The notes below the pieces were generated by a model. The model saw only the letters and a list, made by a program, of their open reading frames with translations. It had not been told where the DNA came from and searched no databases. From assembly GCF_014773395.1 (NCBI RefSeq), contig NZ_JACXAF010000005.1:1-64000 (forward strand): DNA of 64,000 nt, written 5' to 3'. Origin of the DNA: Neiella litorisoli. Its GTDB lineage: Bacteria > Pseudomonadota > Gammaproteobacteria > Enterobacterales > Neiellaceae. Both the position numbers and the translations under genes were made by a program. Below, piece by piece: positions 35,496-46,096 of this stretch. The stretch's first letter is position 1. The number at the start of each line of letters is the position of its first letter.

Positions 35496-36824
35496 ATGTC
35501 AGCAGTTCAAATCCCTCTGAGCCGTTATGTTGAGCGGCGCAAAGCACTGATGGCGCAATTGCCAGCCAACAGCATTGTGTTAATTCCTGCCGCCAAAGAA
35601 CTGACCCGCTCGGCCGATACCGAGTTCATGTTCCGACAGGACAGCTATTTCTATTACCTGACCGGCTTTAACGAGCCCGACGGTTTACTGGTGCTCAAGC
35701 CCGATGGCGAGCAACCAGTCACGCTATTTTGCCGCGCTAAAGATAAGTTGGCTGAAATTTGGCAAGGCCGTCGTTTAGGTGCTGATGCTGCGGTCGATAC
35801 CTTGCAACTTGATGCGGCATTTGAATTGTCAGAGTTAGATGAACAGTTGCAAGATCTGGTCAACGGTTGCTCGCAATTATGGTACCCAGATGGGCTCTAC
35901 CCAGATTGGGATGATTACGTTCAGAATCTGATTAACACCCTGCGCCATGGACCTAAGCGCGGTTGGTTAGCGCCGTCACTCAGACGCGATGTGCGGGGCT
36001 TGCTCGACGAAATGCGCTTGATCAAAGACGAAGATGAACTGGCAATCATGCGCCGGGCTGGCGAGATCTCTGCCAACGCCCATTGCCGAGCGATGGAAAA
36101 ATCCTATCCGGGTATTTACGAATACCAGCTCGAGGCAGAAATTCACCACGAATTTGCCCGCAATGGTGCTCGCTTTCCAGCTTATAACAGCATCGTTGGC
36201 GGCGGTGCCAATGCCTGTATTTTGCATTACACCGAGAATCAGGATGCCATTGCTGATGGCGACTTAGTGTTGATCGATGCGGGCTGTGAATTGGCTGGTT
36301 ATGCCGCTGATATCACTCGGACGTTTCCGGTCAATGGCCGCTTTAGTGATGAGCAAAAAGCCTTGTATCAAATTGTCCTCGATGCCCAATATGCTGCGCT
36401 GGCAACCATTAAGCCCGGTAGCAACTTCTATCAAGCCAACCAAGCGGCCGTGGCAGTGGTCACTGAGGGACTACTCAAGCTCGGTATTCTGCAAGGCGAG
36501 TTAGAACAACTGCTCGAAGAGGGCGCCCATAAACCGTTTCTCATGCACGGCATTGGTCATTGGTTGGGGCTTGATGTTCATGATGTTGGCGATTATCAGC
36601 GCACCGATGGCAAGCAGCTTCGAGCCTTTGTCAAAGGCATGGTGCTCACCATTGAACCAGGCATCTACATTGATGACAGCCATGATATTGATTTGAAGTG
36701 GCATAACATTGGTATTCGCATTGAAGACAATGTCGTGATCACCCGCGACGGTTATGAACTGCTGACCGGCGGTGTCCCGAAAGAATTGGCTGACATTGAA
36801 CAGCTCATGGCAACAACCAAATAA
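35496..36824 (+). CDS. pepP: Xaa-Pro aminopeptidase
   Basis: A 442-residue metallopeptidase removing N-terminal residues before proline. It has the creatinase-type N-domain and the pita-bread catalytic domain with dinuclear-metal ligands in LVLIDAGCELAGYAADITRTF (two Asp), HGIGHWLGLDVHDVG (His), TIEPGIYI (Glu) and IRIEDNVVIT (Glu). The ATG at 35496 with AAAGAGAG upstream is preferred to a GTG two codons earlier. Confidence 0.97.
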   Translation: MSAVQIPLSRYVERRKALMAQLPANSIVLIPAAKELTRSADTEFMFRQDSYFYYLTGFNEPDGLLVLKPDGEQPVTLFCRAKDKLAEIWQGRRLGADAAVDTLQLDAAFELSELDEQLQDLVNGCSQLWYPDGLYPDWDDYVQNLINTLRHGPKRGWLAPSLRRDVRGLLDEMRLIKDEDELAIMRRAGEISANAHCRAMEKSYPGIYEYQLEAEIHHEFARNGARFPAYNSIVGGGANACILHYTENQDAIADGDLVLIDAGCELAGYAADITRTFPVNGRFSDEQKALYQIVLDAQYAALATIKPGSNFYQANQAAVAVVTEGLLKLGILQGELEQLLEEGAHKPFLMHGIGHWLGLDVHDVGDYQRTDGKQLRAFVKGMVLTIEPGIYIDDSHDIDLKWHNIGIRIEDNVVITRDGYELLTGGVPKELADIEQLMATTK

Positions 36825-36848
36825 ACAAGAAAGTAAACAGCGAAATTG

Positions 36849-38162
36849 ATGACCACGGATATGTCGAAAACCGCTCACCAAGCTGCCAGCAGTGAAACCA
36901 CCGAATACGATTTGGTGATTGCTGGGGCTGGCTTGGCAGGCTTGTCGTTGGCTTACGCCTTGCGTCAGGTATTGCCATGGCGCATCGCGCTGGTGGAGTC
37001 GCAGCCGGAAAAACCGTCATCGCAAACGGCCGATACTTCCGAGCACTACGATGAGCGAGTATTGGCATTGTCGGCCATGACAGTGCGGATCTTAAAAGCT
37101 CTGGATATTTGGCCAGCGCTTGCGGAACAAGGTTATCCCATCCGCAAGATCCATGTTTCCGATGAAGGCAACTATGGCAAGGTCCGACTCGATGCAGACC
37201 AGCAAGGCGTGGCTGCCGAGGCAAGTCTTGATCAAGCTCGTTTGGGACCAGCTTCTTTTGGACAAGTGATGGCAGCGCGTATTCTCGGTCAAGTACTGGC
37301 TGACAAGGCCGCGGAGCTGGATGTTGATTGGTATCGGCCCGATGAAATTGTCGCCACTCAAGTGCATTCCGCATATCGCCAATTGACCCTTAAATCGGGC
37401 GCTACGCTCAATACCAAGCTACTGGTGGTCGCTGATGGCAGCGATTCCACGACCTCCAAGCTTCTTGGCGTGCAAGCCGAGGTACACGACTATCACCATG
37501 TTGCGGTAATCGCCAATATTACTACCGATGTAGAACATCAAGGTTTGGCGGTTGAGCGCTTTACCAGCAACGGCCCGCTGGCGTTGTTACCTATGACTGA
37601 TAATCGCAGGTCACTGGTTTGGACCCTGCCGCCAGAGCGAGCCGAACAGGTGATGGCGTTGAGCGATGATGAGTTCAGCGCTGAACTGCAACAAGCCATG
37701 GGGTATCGCAATGGCTTAATTGAACAGGTTGGCAGCCGTCAAAGTTACCCATTAAAACGTCGATTGGTCACCCAAGCCGCCTTGCCCCGCGCTGTGGTCG
37801 TTGGCAATGCTGCCCATGCCTTGCATCCGATTGCTGGCCAAGGTTTTAATTTGGCGCTGCGCGATGTCATGGAACTAGCGATGCAGCTCAACCAACAGGG
37901 GGCGGATGCTGACATCGGCGCGCCGTCGTCAGTGCAGGCTTATCAGCAGCAGCGCGACGGCGATCAGCATGGCGTCGCCAATGCTACCCATGCTTTAGCG
38001 CTACTATTTTCCAATAGCAATAAACCGCTCAAGTGGGCGAGAAACCTGGGGTTAGTCGCTATGTCGCACTTGCCCGCCGCCCAGCAGTTGTTGGTTGACC
38101 AGGCCATGGGTGTAAGTGCCTTGTCGCGAGTTGTTGAAGACTGGTCAAAAGCAAAAGGTTAA
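36849..38162 (+). CDS. ubiH: Ubiquinone hydroxylase UbiH
   Basis: A 437-residue FAD monooxygenase of the UbiH/COQ6 family, which in E. coli hydroxylates the ring at C1 in ubiquinone synthesis. It has the FAD-binding GAGLAGLSLAYAL, the DGSDSTTSKLLG segment and GNAAHALHPIAGQGFNLALRD. The N-terminus is about 15 residues longer than usual, so an ATG at 36861 is also possible. It starts 24 bp after pepP and ends 2 bp before ubiI. Confidence 0.93.
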   Translation: MTTDMSKTAHQAASSETTEYDLVIAGAGLAGLSLAYALRQVLPWRIALVESQPEKPSSQTADTSEHYDERVLALSAMTVRILKALDIWPALAEQGYPIRKIHVSDEGNYGKVRLDADQQGVAAEASLDQARLGPASFGQVMAARILGQVLADKAAELDVDWYRPDEIVATQVHSAYRQLTLKSGATLNTKLLVVADGSDSTTSKLLGVQAEVHDYHHVAVIANITTDVEHQGLAVERFTSNGPLALLPMTDNRRSLVWTLPPERAEQVMALSDDEFSAELQQAMGYRNGLIEQVGSRQSYPLKRRLVTQAALPRAVVVGNAAHALHPIAGQGFNLALRDVMELAMQLNQQGADADIGAPSSVQAYQQQRDGDQHGVANATHALALLFSNSNKPLKWARNLGLVAMSHLPAAQQLLVDQAMGVSALSRVVEDWSKAKG

Positions 38163-38164
38163 TC

Positions 38165-39349
38165 ATGCAAAGTGTTGATATTGTAGTCATTGGCGGTGGT
38201 ATGGTGGGTTTGAGTGCAGCGTTGGGCTGCGCCTCATTGGGCTATCAGGTTGCCGTTGTTGACCGCGCAACCGAACCGCAAACTGCTTCCGAGCAAATCG
38301 CCAATCGGGTTTCAGCAATCAATGCCGCCAGTCAGCAGTGGCTGGAAAAACTCGGTTGTTGGCCGGGCATTGTGGCTCAGCGAGCGACGCCTTATCGCAC
38401 TATGTCGGTATGGCAGGCGGATCAATTTGGTCAGCTCGACATGACCGCCAATGACCTGGGTCAGCAGGTGCTGGGTCATATTATTGAGAATCAGGTGATC
38501 ACGTCGGCCTTGTTTCAACAAGCGCAACAACAAGACAATCTACAACTGTTCTATGGCGCAGCTTGCAGCAAACTTCACCTGAATGAGCGCGAGGCTTGGC
38601 TAGCGCTGGAAGATGGCACCATGCTTGGGGCACAACTGATTATCTGTGCCGATGGCGCTAACTCGTGGGGCCGTAAGCAAGCGAACTTGCCGCTGACCTT
38701 CAGAGACTACGGCCACCACGCCATTGTGGCCACTGTCAAAACCGATTTACCCCATGATCACTGCGCTCGTCAGGTGTTTACGCAAGATGGCCCGTTGGCG
38801 TTTTTACCACTCCATGAACCAAATCTTTGCTCCATCGTTTGGTCGCTACCACCCGAGCGTGCCGATGAATTAATGGCGCTTCCGGCAGAAGCCTTTAATC
38901 GTAAACTAACCGCAGCTTTTGATTCACAACTTGGTTTGTGTGCTGTGGCGGATGATCGTGCTTCGATTCCGCTCACCATGCGTTATGCGCGACAGTGGCT
39001 GAAGCATCGTTTGGTATTGATGGGCGATGCCGCCCACACCATTCATCCGTTAGCCGGTCAGGGCGTTAATCTGGGGGTTGCTGACGTGATAGATTTTGTC
39101 GCTGCGCTGGAACAAGCCAAAGCAGACCATGGCGATGAACTTGATTTGGGCGAGCCACAGTTTTGGCGCGGTTACGAGCGTAAGCGTAAAACCGCTGCGG
39201 TTGAAATGATCACGGCGATGGAAGCCATTAAACAAACTTTTTCGGACTTACCGATGCCGGTCAAAGGCATGATTGGCGTTGGTATGAATCTGCTCAATAA
39301 AGCCAGCCCCATTAAAAATGCCTTGGTTAAACGCGCCATGGGGCTTTGA
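38165..39349 (+). CDS. ubiI: 2-octaprenylphenol hydroxylase UbiI
   Basis: A 394-residue paralogue of UbiH (VisC/UbiI), catalysing C5 hydroxylation in aerobic ubiquinone synthesis. GGGMVGLSAALGCASLG, ADGANSWGRKQA and GDAAHTIHPLAGQGVNLGVAD are the FAD motifs. It is nearly fused to ubiH by a 2-bp gap. The assignment of UbiH and UbiI relies on gene order, which is that of E. coli. Confidence 0.92.
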   Translation: MQSVDIVVIGGGMVGLSAALGCASLGYQVAVVDRATEPQTASEQIANRVSAINAASQQWLEKLGCWPGIVAQRATPYRTMSVWQADQFGQLDMTANDLGQQVLGHIIENQVITSALFQQAQQQDNLQLFYGAACSKLHLNEREAWLALEDGTMLGAQLIICADGANSWGRKQANLPLTFRDYGHHAIVATVKTDLPHDHCARQVFTQDGPLAFLPLHEPNLCSIVWSLPPERADELMALPAEAFNRKLTAAFDSQLGLCAVADDRASIPLTMRYARQWLKHRLVLMGDAAHTIHPLAGQGVNLGVADVIDFVAALEQAKADHGDELDLGEPQFWRGYERKRKTAAVEMITAMEAIKQTFSDLPMPVKGMIGVGMNLLNKASPIKNALVKRAMGL

Positions 39350-39397
39350 TTAGGGCTGTGATTGGCGCTTTGCCATTTTAGCGCTTAGAGGTTTTAT

Positions 39398-40246
39398 CTA
39401 TCGTTGCAGCCGCAGCTTAATAAACTGCGCCAGTTTTTCTGCCGCTTGCGGGTGCGAGGTTTTTTGGCTGAATAAGCAAATCTTGATCTTTCCCAGCGCC
39501 GGCAGGCTAGGGTGATGAATCAATTCCAGCTCTAGTGGCACACTGGTTTTAGCTAACGCGGTGACCCCAAGGCCCTGCTGTATGGCGGCGGTCAGGCCAT
39601 ATAAATCAGCATTGGTGTAGGCGATGCGCCAGTTGACTTGTTGCTCTTGCAAGCGCTTCAAGGCGCGACTGCGATAGACACAACCATCGGGCGCCAATAC
39701 CAGCGGCAGCGGCGCATGGGGCAACGAATGCCTCGCTGAGCCAACCCAGACTAAATCATCTTCCAGCACTAACTCGCCGTCAGTGGCCTGCTCAGGATTA
39801 ATCAACGCCAAGATTAAATCGAATTGCTCGCTCTTCGGTTCGTTGAGCAGCTCCTTACTGAGTGATGAAGTGATCTCCAACGCCACATCAGGGTAAAGCT
39901 GATTAAACTCACCGATAATCCCCGGCAGTAAGGTGGTGGCAAATTCGCTTGGAATTCCTAACCTTAATCGGCCCCGCAGTGGCGTTTCCCGAAAATGATT
40001 GAGCAGTTCGTCATTAATGCTCAGCATGTCGCGCGCTTTTTTATAGAGAAATAGCCCGTCTTGATTGGGCACGTGGCGCTGGCCTTCCTTAGTAAAGAGT
40101 GGCTTGCCGAGCTGATCTTCAAGCTTTTTGATTTGCAAACTGACCGCGGGCTGCGAGCGCCCCAGCTTATTGCCAGCTTTGGCATAGCCGCCGAGTTCAA
40201 TGACGGTGACCAAGGTGCGAAGGTTATCTAACGACAGTGGGCGCAT
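39398..40246 (-). CDS. LysR family transcriptional regulator
   Basis: A 282-residue regulator with a typical helix-turn-helix (GNKLGRSQPAVSLQIKKLEDQLGKPLF) and effector domain. It is inserted between ubiI and gcvT, divergent from gcvT with 135 bp between the starts. It is shorter than GcvA and I do not see enough to call it so. Control of gcvT or of itself is a position-based guess. Confidence 0.85.
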   Translation of the reverse strand: MRPLSLDNLRTLVTVIELGGYAKAGNKLGRSQPAVSLQIKKLEDQLGKPLFTKEGQRHVPNQDGLFLYKKARDMLSINDELLNHFRETPLRGRLRLGIPSEFATTLLPGIIGEFNQLYPDVALEITSSLSKELLNEPKSEQFDLILALINPEQATDGELVLEDDLVWVGSARHSLPHAPLPLVLAPDGCVYRSRALKRLQEQQVNWRIAYTNADLYGLTAAIQQGLGVTALAKTSVPLELELIHHPSLPALGKIKICLFSQKTSHPQAAEKLAQFIKLRLQR

Positions 40247-40381
40247 AAGCTATAAATAATAATTTCTAATGCAGTAGGTGAGATAGATTAACAATTTTTA
40301 TGTAAGTATAAAAACTTCCAATTTGCTTGCCACACTAGCCGTTCATATAATTTTTGACCAAATTTACAGACGAGTAACATC

Positions 40382-41473
40382 ATGCCGCAACAAACTGCTC
40401 TGTATCAGCAACACATCGATGGCAATGCCAAAATGGTCGACTTCTTCGGCTGGGAAATGCCTATTCGCTACGAGTCGCAAATCGATGAACACCATCAAGT
40501 GCGCAATGACGCCGGCATGTTTGATGTCTCGCACATGACCATCGTCGATGTCAAAGGCCCACAAGCCAAAGCCTACCTGCAAACCCTATTGGCCAATGAT
40601 GTCGCCAAATTAAAGGTCGCTGGTAAAGCACTGTATTCCGGTATGCTCAATGAGCAAGGCGGCGTGATTGATGACTTGATCGTCTACTTCTTTGCCGACG
40701 ATGACTATCGGGTAGTGGTGAACTCGGCGACTCGCGAAAAAGATCTCAACTGGATGGAGCAAATCGCTGAACCATTTGACGTTGAGCTAATCGAACAAGC
40801 TGATCTGGCGATGATCGCGGTGCAAGGCCCAAATGCCATTGCCAAAGCACAATTGGTATTGAGCCCCGAGCAACAACAAGCGGTCGCTGGCATGAAGCCA
40901 TTTTTCGGCGTTCACGCCGGTGAGCTGTTTATCGCCACCACGGGTTACACCGGTGAAGCCGGTTACGAGATTATGGTACCCAGCGCTAAAGCTGGCGAAC
41001 TATGGCAAGCACTGCTCAAGGCTGAAGTGAAACCAGCGGGTTTAGGTGCTCGCGATACCCTTCGCCTAGAGGCGGGGATGAATCTATACGGTCAGGATAT
41101 GGACGAAACCATCTCGCCATTGGCAGCCAATATGGGCTGGACCATTGGCTGGGATGACACTGAACGCGCTTTTGTTGGCCGAGCCGCCCTAGAGCAGCAA
41201 CGCATCGAAGGCACCGACAAGTTAGTTGGCTTGGTCATGACCGAAAAAGGCGTCCTTCGCGCCGGTCAAAACGTACGTTTAGCCGAAGGTGAGGAACCTT
41301 GCGGTGTGATCACCAGCGGCACCTTTTCGCCAACTTTAGGGCATGCCATTGCATTGGCTCGGGTACCTGCAGATGCCGGTGACACCGTGCAAGTGGAAAT
41401 GCGCAAAAAGTGGGTTACAGTAAAACGGGTTAAGCCAGTTTTTGTCCGCAACGGCAAAGCCGTTATCGACTAA
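40382..41473 (+). CDS. gcvT: Glycine cleavage system aminomethyltransferase (T protein)
   Basis: A 363-residue enzyme releasing ammonia from the aminomethyl-lipoyl group and forming methylene-THF. The start [39 protein letters not shown] and [15 protein letters not shown] are conserved. It heads gcvT-gcvH-gcvP. No glycine riboswitch is recognisable in the 135-bp leader. Confidence 0.98.
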   Translation: MPQQTALYQQHIDGNAKMVDFFGWEMPIRYESQIDEHHQVRNDAGMFDVSHMTIVDVKGPQAKAYLQTLLANDVAKLKVAGKALYSGMLNEQGGVIDDLIVYFFADDDYRVVVNSATREKDLNWMEQIAEPFDVELIEQADLAMIAVQGPNAIAKAQLVLSPEQQQAVAGMKPFFGVHAGELFIATTGYTGEAGYEIMVPSAKAGELWQALLKAEVKPAGLGARDTLRLEAGMNLYGQDMDETISPLAANMGWTIGWDDTERAFVGRAALEQQRIEGTDKLVGLVMTEKGVLRAGQNVRLAEGEEPCGVITSGTFSPTLGHAIALARVPADAGDTVQVEMRKKWVTVKRVKPVFVRNGKAVID

Positions 41474-41527
41474 TCACAGATTAATTATTGCTGTCATAGC
41501 ATCAATTGCTAAGTAAGGAAAACAACC

Positions 41528-41917
41528 ATGAGTAGCATTCCAGCTGAGCTGAAATATACGTCCTCCCACGAGTGGGTTCGCAAGGAAGAAGACGGTAGCT
41601 ATACCGTTGGTATTACCGAACACGCCCAAGAACTGCTCGGAGATATGGTATTTGTTGAATTGCCGGAAGTCGGTGAAGAAGTGAATGCCAGCGACGATGT
41701 TGCAGTAGCTGAATCAGTAAAAGCAGCGTCTGACGTGTACTCACCACTGACCGGTGAAATCGTTGCTATCAACGAAGATCTAGAAGACTCACCTGAGTTG
41801 GTGAACTCAGATGCATTTGGTGACGGCTGGTTGTTCCGCATTATGCCATCTGATGTCGCCGAGCTTGACGATCTGCTCGACGCCGAAGGCTATCAGGAAG
41901 TGATTGACGAAGAATAA
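41528..41917 (+). CDS. gcvH: Glycine cleavage system H protein
   Basis: A 129-residue lipoyl carrier of the glycine cleavage complex. The lipoylation lysine lies in the block [28 protein letters not shown] precedes the ATG. A terminator-like hairpin separates it from gcvP. Confidence 0.98.
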   Translation: MSSIPAELKYTSSHEWVRKEEDGSYTVGITEHAQELLGDMVFVELPEVGEEVNASDDVAVAESVKAASDVYSPLTGEIVAINEDLEDSPELVNSDAFGDGWLFRIMPSDVAELDDLLDAEGYQEVIDEE

Positions 41918-41944
41918 TCGCCACACTCTTTGAAAGTCATTTAG

Positions 41945-41970
41945 CCCCAACCGTTTGGTTGGGGTTTTTG
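41945..41970 (+). terminator. Hairpin between gcvH and gcvP
   Basis: CCCCAACC-GTTT-GGTTGGGG followed by T5 is a good intrinsic terminator 27 bp after gcvH, so gcvP may be partly controlled separately from gcvTH. A small GGGGCAAAGCCCC hairpin follows before gcvP. Confidence 0.8.
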
Positions 41971-42068
41971 CATTTTTTTGTTGAATCGTGAGTATGCATT
42001 TAGTGCTAGCTGGCGATTCAAGTGCTGTTGACGGGGCAAAGCCCCAGGTTCTTTAAACGGGTAGTTAC

Positions 42069-44948
42069 ATGACCAACGCTTCACTTTCTGCACTAGAGCA
42101 GAAACAAGATTTTATTCGCCGCCATATTGGCCCCGGTGCAGATGAGCAGCAAGCCATGCTGCAACAGTTGGGTGCTGAATCTGTTGATGAATTAATTCAT
42201 CAAACGGTGCCTAATGACATTCGATTGCCTGCGTCGCTGCAAATCGGCGAGCCAAAAACCGAAGTTGAAGCGCTGAACTACCTCAAAACCATGGCGAGCC
42301 AGAACCAAATTTTCCGCTCGCACATCGGTATGGGTTACACCAATACTCACACGCCAAATGTCATTCTTCGCAACGTGCTGGAAAACCCAGGTTGGTACAC
42401 GGCTTACACGCCTTATCAACCGGAAATTGCCCAAGGCCGTTTGGAAATGCTGCTGAACTTTCAGCAAATGACCATGGATCTGACTGGCCTTGATTTGGCC
42501 TCGGCATCCTTGCTCGACGAATCAACGGCTGCAGCCGAAGCCATGGCGTTGGCCAAGCGCGTTTCGAAAAACAAAAAATGTAATACCTTCTTTATTGCCG
42601 ACGATGTTCACCCACAAACCATCGACGTGGTGAAAACCCGTGCCGAAGCCTTTGGTTTCGATATTGAGGTTGGTCCTTGGCAACAAGCTGGCGAGCACAA
42701 TGTGTTTGGTGCCTTGCTGCAATATCCAGGTACGACCGGTGCGGTCAATGATCTGACCGACGTTATCGCTGCGGTGCAAGCGCAAAAAGGCATTGTTGCA
42801 GTTGCCGCTGATATTCTGGCGCTGATGCTGCTGAAATCACCGGGCGAATTGGGCGCCGATGTGGTGCTTGGCTCTGCTCAGCGTTTCGGCGTGCCAATGG
42901 GCTATGGTGGCCCTCACGCGGCCTTCTTTGCCACGCGTGATGCTTACAAGCGCTCTCTGCCGGGCCGCATCATCGGGGTATCCAAAGATGCTTCTGGCAA
43001 CGTGGCATTGCGCATGGCAATGCAAACCCGCGAACAACACATCCGCCGTGAAAAAGCCAATTCAAACATTTGTACCGCGCAGGTGTTGCTGGCCAATATG
43101 GCGGCGTTTTACGCCATTTATCACGGCCCAGAAGGGCTCAAAACCATTGCCAATCGCGTCCACCGATTAACGTCGATTTTGGCCCTAGGCTTAACCCAAG
43201 GTGGTCTAAAGCTGGCCAATAGCACTTGGTTTGATACCTTGCTGGTGGCGGTTGACGATCAAGATGCAGTCATCGAAGCAGCAACAGCGAAAAAGATTAA
43301 CCTCCGCCTTGATATTGCAGGTCATGTTGGAATCACCTTGGATGAAACCACGACTGCCGCAGATGTGGCCGAATTGTTCGACATCTTGCTGGGCGACGAT
43401 CATGACAAATCGGTTCAGGTGCTCGATAGCCAAGTGATTGATGGCGCGCCTGCCATCCCAGCAGCATTGCAGCGTCAGGATGATGTACTGACTTTGCCGG
43501 TGTTTAACCGCTATCACTCAGAAACCGAGATGCTGCGCTACATCAAGCGTCTGGAAAACAAAGACTTGGCATTGAACCACTCGATGATCTCGCTGGGCTC
43601 ATGCACCATGAAGCTCAACGCCACCGCCGAGATGATCCCGGTGACTTGGCCGGAATTTGGTCAGCTCCACCCATTCTGTCCGCGCGAACAAGCTAAAGGC
43701 TACGATGCCATGATGGCCGAGCTGAGCGACTGGTTGATTAACATCACCGGCTACGACGCTTTGCTGATGCAGCCTAATTCAGGTGCGCAAGGCGAGTACG
43801 CTGGCTTGCTGGCGATCCGCAAGTATCACGAAAGCCGCGGCGATGGTCACCGCAACATCTGCTTGATCCCGCAATCCGCGCACGGTACCAACCCAGCATC
43901 AGCGCAAATGGCCAGCATGAAAGTGGTCGTGGTTGCCTGCGATGGCGACGGTAACATCGATTTGGTCGATCTGCGTGAAAAAGCCGAATCCATGGCCGAG
44001 CAGTTAAGCTGTTTGATGGTGACCTACCCATCGACTCACGGCGTTTACGAAGAAACCATTCGTGAAGTGTGCGATATTGTTCATGCCAATGGTGGTCAGG
44101 TTTACCTCGACGGAGCCAACATGAATGCGCAAGTTGGGTTAACCTCGCCGGGCTTTATTGGCGCTGACGTGTCGCACCTAAACTTGCACAAAACCTTCTG
44201 TATTCCACACGGCGGCGGCGGCCCAGGCATGGGACCAATTGGTGTTAAGCAGCACTTAGCGCCGTTTGTCGCTGGTCACGCGGTCATCAAAATGGATGGT
44301 GAGCACAAAGACAATGGCGCGGTTTCTGCTGCACCTTACGGTTCTGCCAGCATCTTGCCTATCAGCTGGGCTTACATCGCCATGATGGGCAGCACTGGCC
44401 TCAAACAAGCCACTGAAATTGCCATTTTGAATGCCAACTATTTAGCAAACCGTTTGAAAGACCACTTCCCAGTGCTTTACACCGGTCGCAATGGTCGTGT
44501 CGCCCACGAATGTATTTTGGATATTCGCCCGCTAAAAGAAGCCTCTGGCATCACCGAAATGGATATCGCCAAGCGTTTGATGGACTATGGCTTCCATGCG
44601 CCTACCATGAGCTTCCCAGTAGCAGGCACTCTGATGGTTGAACCAACGGAATCAGAAGCCAAGCCTGAGTTGGATCGCTTTGCTGATGCCATGATCGCTA
44701 TTCGCAATGAGATCCACAAAGTGGAAGCTGGCGACTGGTCACTGGAAGACAACCCACTGGTTCACGCCCCGCACACCCAGCAAAACGTGATGGGCGAATG
44801 GACTCACAGTTACAGCCGAGAGACTGCGGTATTCCCACTACCAGAAGTTGCCAACAACAAGTTCTGGCCTACGGTAAACCGCATTGATGACGTCCATGGT
44901 GACCGCAATTTAGTTTGCTCATGTGCGCCGATTTCTGATTATATGTGA
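42069..44948 (+). CDS. gcvP: Glycine dehydrogenase (decarboxylating), P protein
   Basis: A 959-residue homodimeric PLP enzyme that decarboxylates glycine and passes the aminomethyl group to GcvH. The full two-repeat architecture is present, and the PLP lysine is in [20 protein letters not shown]. The N-terminal [17 protein letters not shown] and C-terminal [10 protein letters not shown] are conserved. Length matches E. coli (957). Confidence 0.98.
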   Translation: MTNASLSALEQKQDFIRRHIGPGADEQQAMLQQLGAESVDELIHQTVPNDIRLPASLQIGEPKTEVEALNYLKTMASQNQIFRSHIGMGYTNTHTPNVILRNVLENPGWYTAYTPYQPEIAQGRLEMLLNFQQMTMDLTGLDLASASLLDESTAAAEAMALAKRVSKNKKCNTFFIADDVHPQTIDVVKTRAEAFGFDIEVGPWQQAGEHNVFGALLQYPGTTGAVNDLTDVIAAVQAQKGIVAVAADILALMLLKSPGELGADVVLGSAQRFGVPMGYGGPHAAFFATRDAYKRSLPGRIIGVSKDASGNVALRMAMQTREQHIRREKANSNICTAQVLLANMAAFYAIYHGPEGLKTIANRVHRLTSILALGLTQGGLKLANSTWFDTLLVAVDDQDAVIEAATAKKINLRLDIAGHVGITLDETTTAADVAELFDILLGDDHDKSVQVLDSQVIDGAPAIPAALQRQDDVLTLPVFNRYHSETEMLRYIKRLENKDLALNHSMISLGSCTMKLNATAEMIPVTWPEFGQLHPFCPREQAKGYDAMMAELSDWLINITGYDALLMQPNSGAQGEYAGLLAIRKYHESRGDGHRNICLIPQSAHGTNPASAQMASMKVVVVACDGDGNIDLVDLREKAESMAEQLSCLMVTYPSTHGVYEETIREVCDIVHANGGQVYLDGANMNAQVGLTSPGFIGADVSHLNLHKTFCIPHGGGGPGMGPIGVKQHLAPFVAGHAVIKMDGEHKDNGAVSAAPYGSASILPISWAYIAMMGSTGLKQATEIAILNANYLANRLKDHFPVLYTGRNGRVAHECILDIRPLKEASGITEMDIAKRLMDYGFHAPTMSFPVAGTLMVEPTESEAKPELDRFADAMIAIRNEIHKVEAGDWSLEDNPLVHAPHTQQNVMGEWTHSYSRETAVFPLPEVANNKFWPTVNRIDDVHGDRNLVCSCAPISDYM

Positions 44949-45006
44949 TTAAAAATCAGTTGGTTATAATTGTTTTCGGGCTTTGTTAGTCTAGCCCATG
45001 AAAGAT

Positions 45007-45043
45007 AAAAAGCGAGTGCTGCGAAAGTGGCACTCGCTTTTTT
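45007..45043. terminator. Bidirectional terminator after gcvP
   Basis: AGCGAGTGC and GCACTCGCT pair, with A5 before and T6 after, 58 bp past gcvP. The rest of the 307-bp gap to the next gene contains the hairpin at 45055-45082 and no gene. Confidence 0.88.
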
Positions 45044-45054
45044 GATCTAGCCAA

Positions 45055-45082
45055 ACCTAAGCTCGTCATGGCGAGCTTAGGT
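45055..45082. repeat. 11-bp perfect inverted repeat
   Basis: ACCTAAGCTCG-TCATGG-CGAGCTTAGGT, 12 bp after the gcvP terminator. There is no T tract. It could be a mobile-element remnant end or a second terminator for leftward transcription. Confidence 0.6.
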
Positions 45083-45255
45083 CTGATTGGGGCTCATTAA
45101 TTAAGTTGGTTAACGATTTAATGAAGACGCTTTGAGCGCGATACATCCTACATGTATCTGTTTCCACTAATGTAGCTGGCTTGCCTCAGCGTTTGCTTAC
45201 TACACATTTGCAGCAATTCGCTACAATCTTGCTGAAAAGTAGCGTGAGGTGATTT

Positions 45256-45480
45256 ATGGCAACAGCGATCATACGGCTAGATGATGGTTTGGTTGGAAAA
45301 GCAAAAGTGATTGGACAGGCTCAATCCCGTTCGGCTGCAAAGCAGATCGAGCATTGGGCGAAAATTGGTCGCATGATGGAAGACAATCCTAATCTTTCAT
45401 ATCAGTTTGTTCAGGATGCTTTGATTGCGAAAGCAGAGAAAGAAGTGGGTGAGTTAGAGGCCTACAGTTTTGGAGAGTAA
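45256..45480 (+). CDS. ParD-like antitoxin
   Basis: A 74-residue protein of the ParD_like antitoxin type (PF11903-like): IIRLDDGLVGKAKVIGQAQSRSAAKQIEHWAKIGRM is a ribbon-helix-helix DNA-binding segment, and the C-terminal half should bind the toxin. It is preceded by GAGGTG. The toxin frame starts inside its last codons, as in standard modules, but that toxin is truncated (45470-45616). The antitoxin itself appears intact and could be an orphan regulator. Confidence 0.8.
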   Translation: MATAIIRLDDGLVGKAKVIGQAQSRSAAKQIEHWAKIGRMMEDNPNLSYQFVQDALIAKAEKEVGELEAYSFGE

Positions 45481-45616
45481 AATCCAACAAGTCCTACAAA
45501 CGCCGACGTTTAAAAAAGCGGTCAAGAAGCTGAAACCTAATCAAAAGGCTGATTTAGGTAAGGCTGTTAAGGAGTTGATTAATGAACCCGAACCCAGTGA
45601 TTGGTGCCTGCGATAG
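45470..45616 (+). pseudogene. Truncated RelE/ParE toxin remnant
   Basis: A TTG-initiated frame overlapping the antitoxin reads LESKIQQVLQTPTFKKAV... for 48 residues and then stops. The segment TPTFKKAVKKLKPNQKADLGK matches the N-terminal half of the RelE/ParE toxins that pair with ParD-like antitoxins; these are normally about 85-110 residues. Everything after the EPEP...DW segment, including the catalytic strands, is lost, with a stop soon after the break. It should be inactive. Confidence 0.75.
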
Positions 45617-45715
45617 CGGGCACTTTCTGGCTTTGCACGCCAGATGGCATCTAAGACGTTTAGCCCTTCGAGGCTGACACTGAATTTTTAACGCTTTCTG
45701 GTTAACCATACAAGA

Positions 45716-45775
45716 TGTCCTTAATAGTGTCCTTAGTGGTTGTTGGTTGTCCTTAGTTGAAAACTATGTCCCTAA
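45716..45775 (+). repeat. Cluster of four TGTCCTTA-type repeats
   Basis: TGTCCTTAA, TGTCCTTAG, TGTCCTTAG and TGTCCCTAA occur at 45716, 45728, 45748 and 45767, about 12-20 bp apart. The stretch lies between the toxin remnant and the Fic remnant. The preceding 45617-45715 has no recognisable coding sequence. Confidence 0.6.
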
Positions 45776-46096
45776 TCAAACACGATACATCTCAGAAGAT
45801 ATGGCGTTGAAACTAAGGGGGGAGCTAGGCGTTTCAACCAAGACCTAGCTGCTGATGGTAAGTTCGATGAAGAAACAGTCATGAGCTTAAACCACAAAGA
45901 AGCTATTTTGTTTTTGATTGAGAATGCCGAAGACCTTTCTGTAACCCCTTTTGTGATAAGAAACTTGCAACAGCTCCTGTCGCAAGATTTACTCGCAAAT
46001 AGCGCTGCATGCGGTCAGCTCAGACAAATTGAAGTCAGCATTTCCAAGAACTTTCACATGCCGTTGAATGCGCCTTCCAATAACCAAAACAACTAA
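45776..46096 (+). pseudogene. Fic family protein internal fragment
   Basis: An open frame without a good start reads RYGVET...FDEETVMSLNHKEAILFLIENAEDL...IRNLQQLLSQDLLANSAACGQLRQIEVSI and ends PLNAPSNNQNN. The block LNHKEAI...NLxxLLSxxLLxxxxACGxLR is typical of the region before the active site of Fic AMP-transferases. The catalytic HxFx(D/E)GN motif is absent, so this is a truncated remnant. An ATG at 45881 could still start a 71-residue peptide. Confidence 0.65.

Noticed and set aside
40247-40381. Glycine riboswitch before gcvT
   Set aside because: The leader is only 135 bp, shared with a LysR gene, and I see none of the conserved glycine-aptamer core segments. The gcvP leader also lacks them.
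45881-46096. Independent small gene of 71 residues
   Set aside because: Homology-like sequence continues upstream of its ATG in the same frame, and the content matches an internal part of Fic proteins, so it is treated as a fragment.
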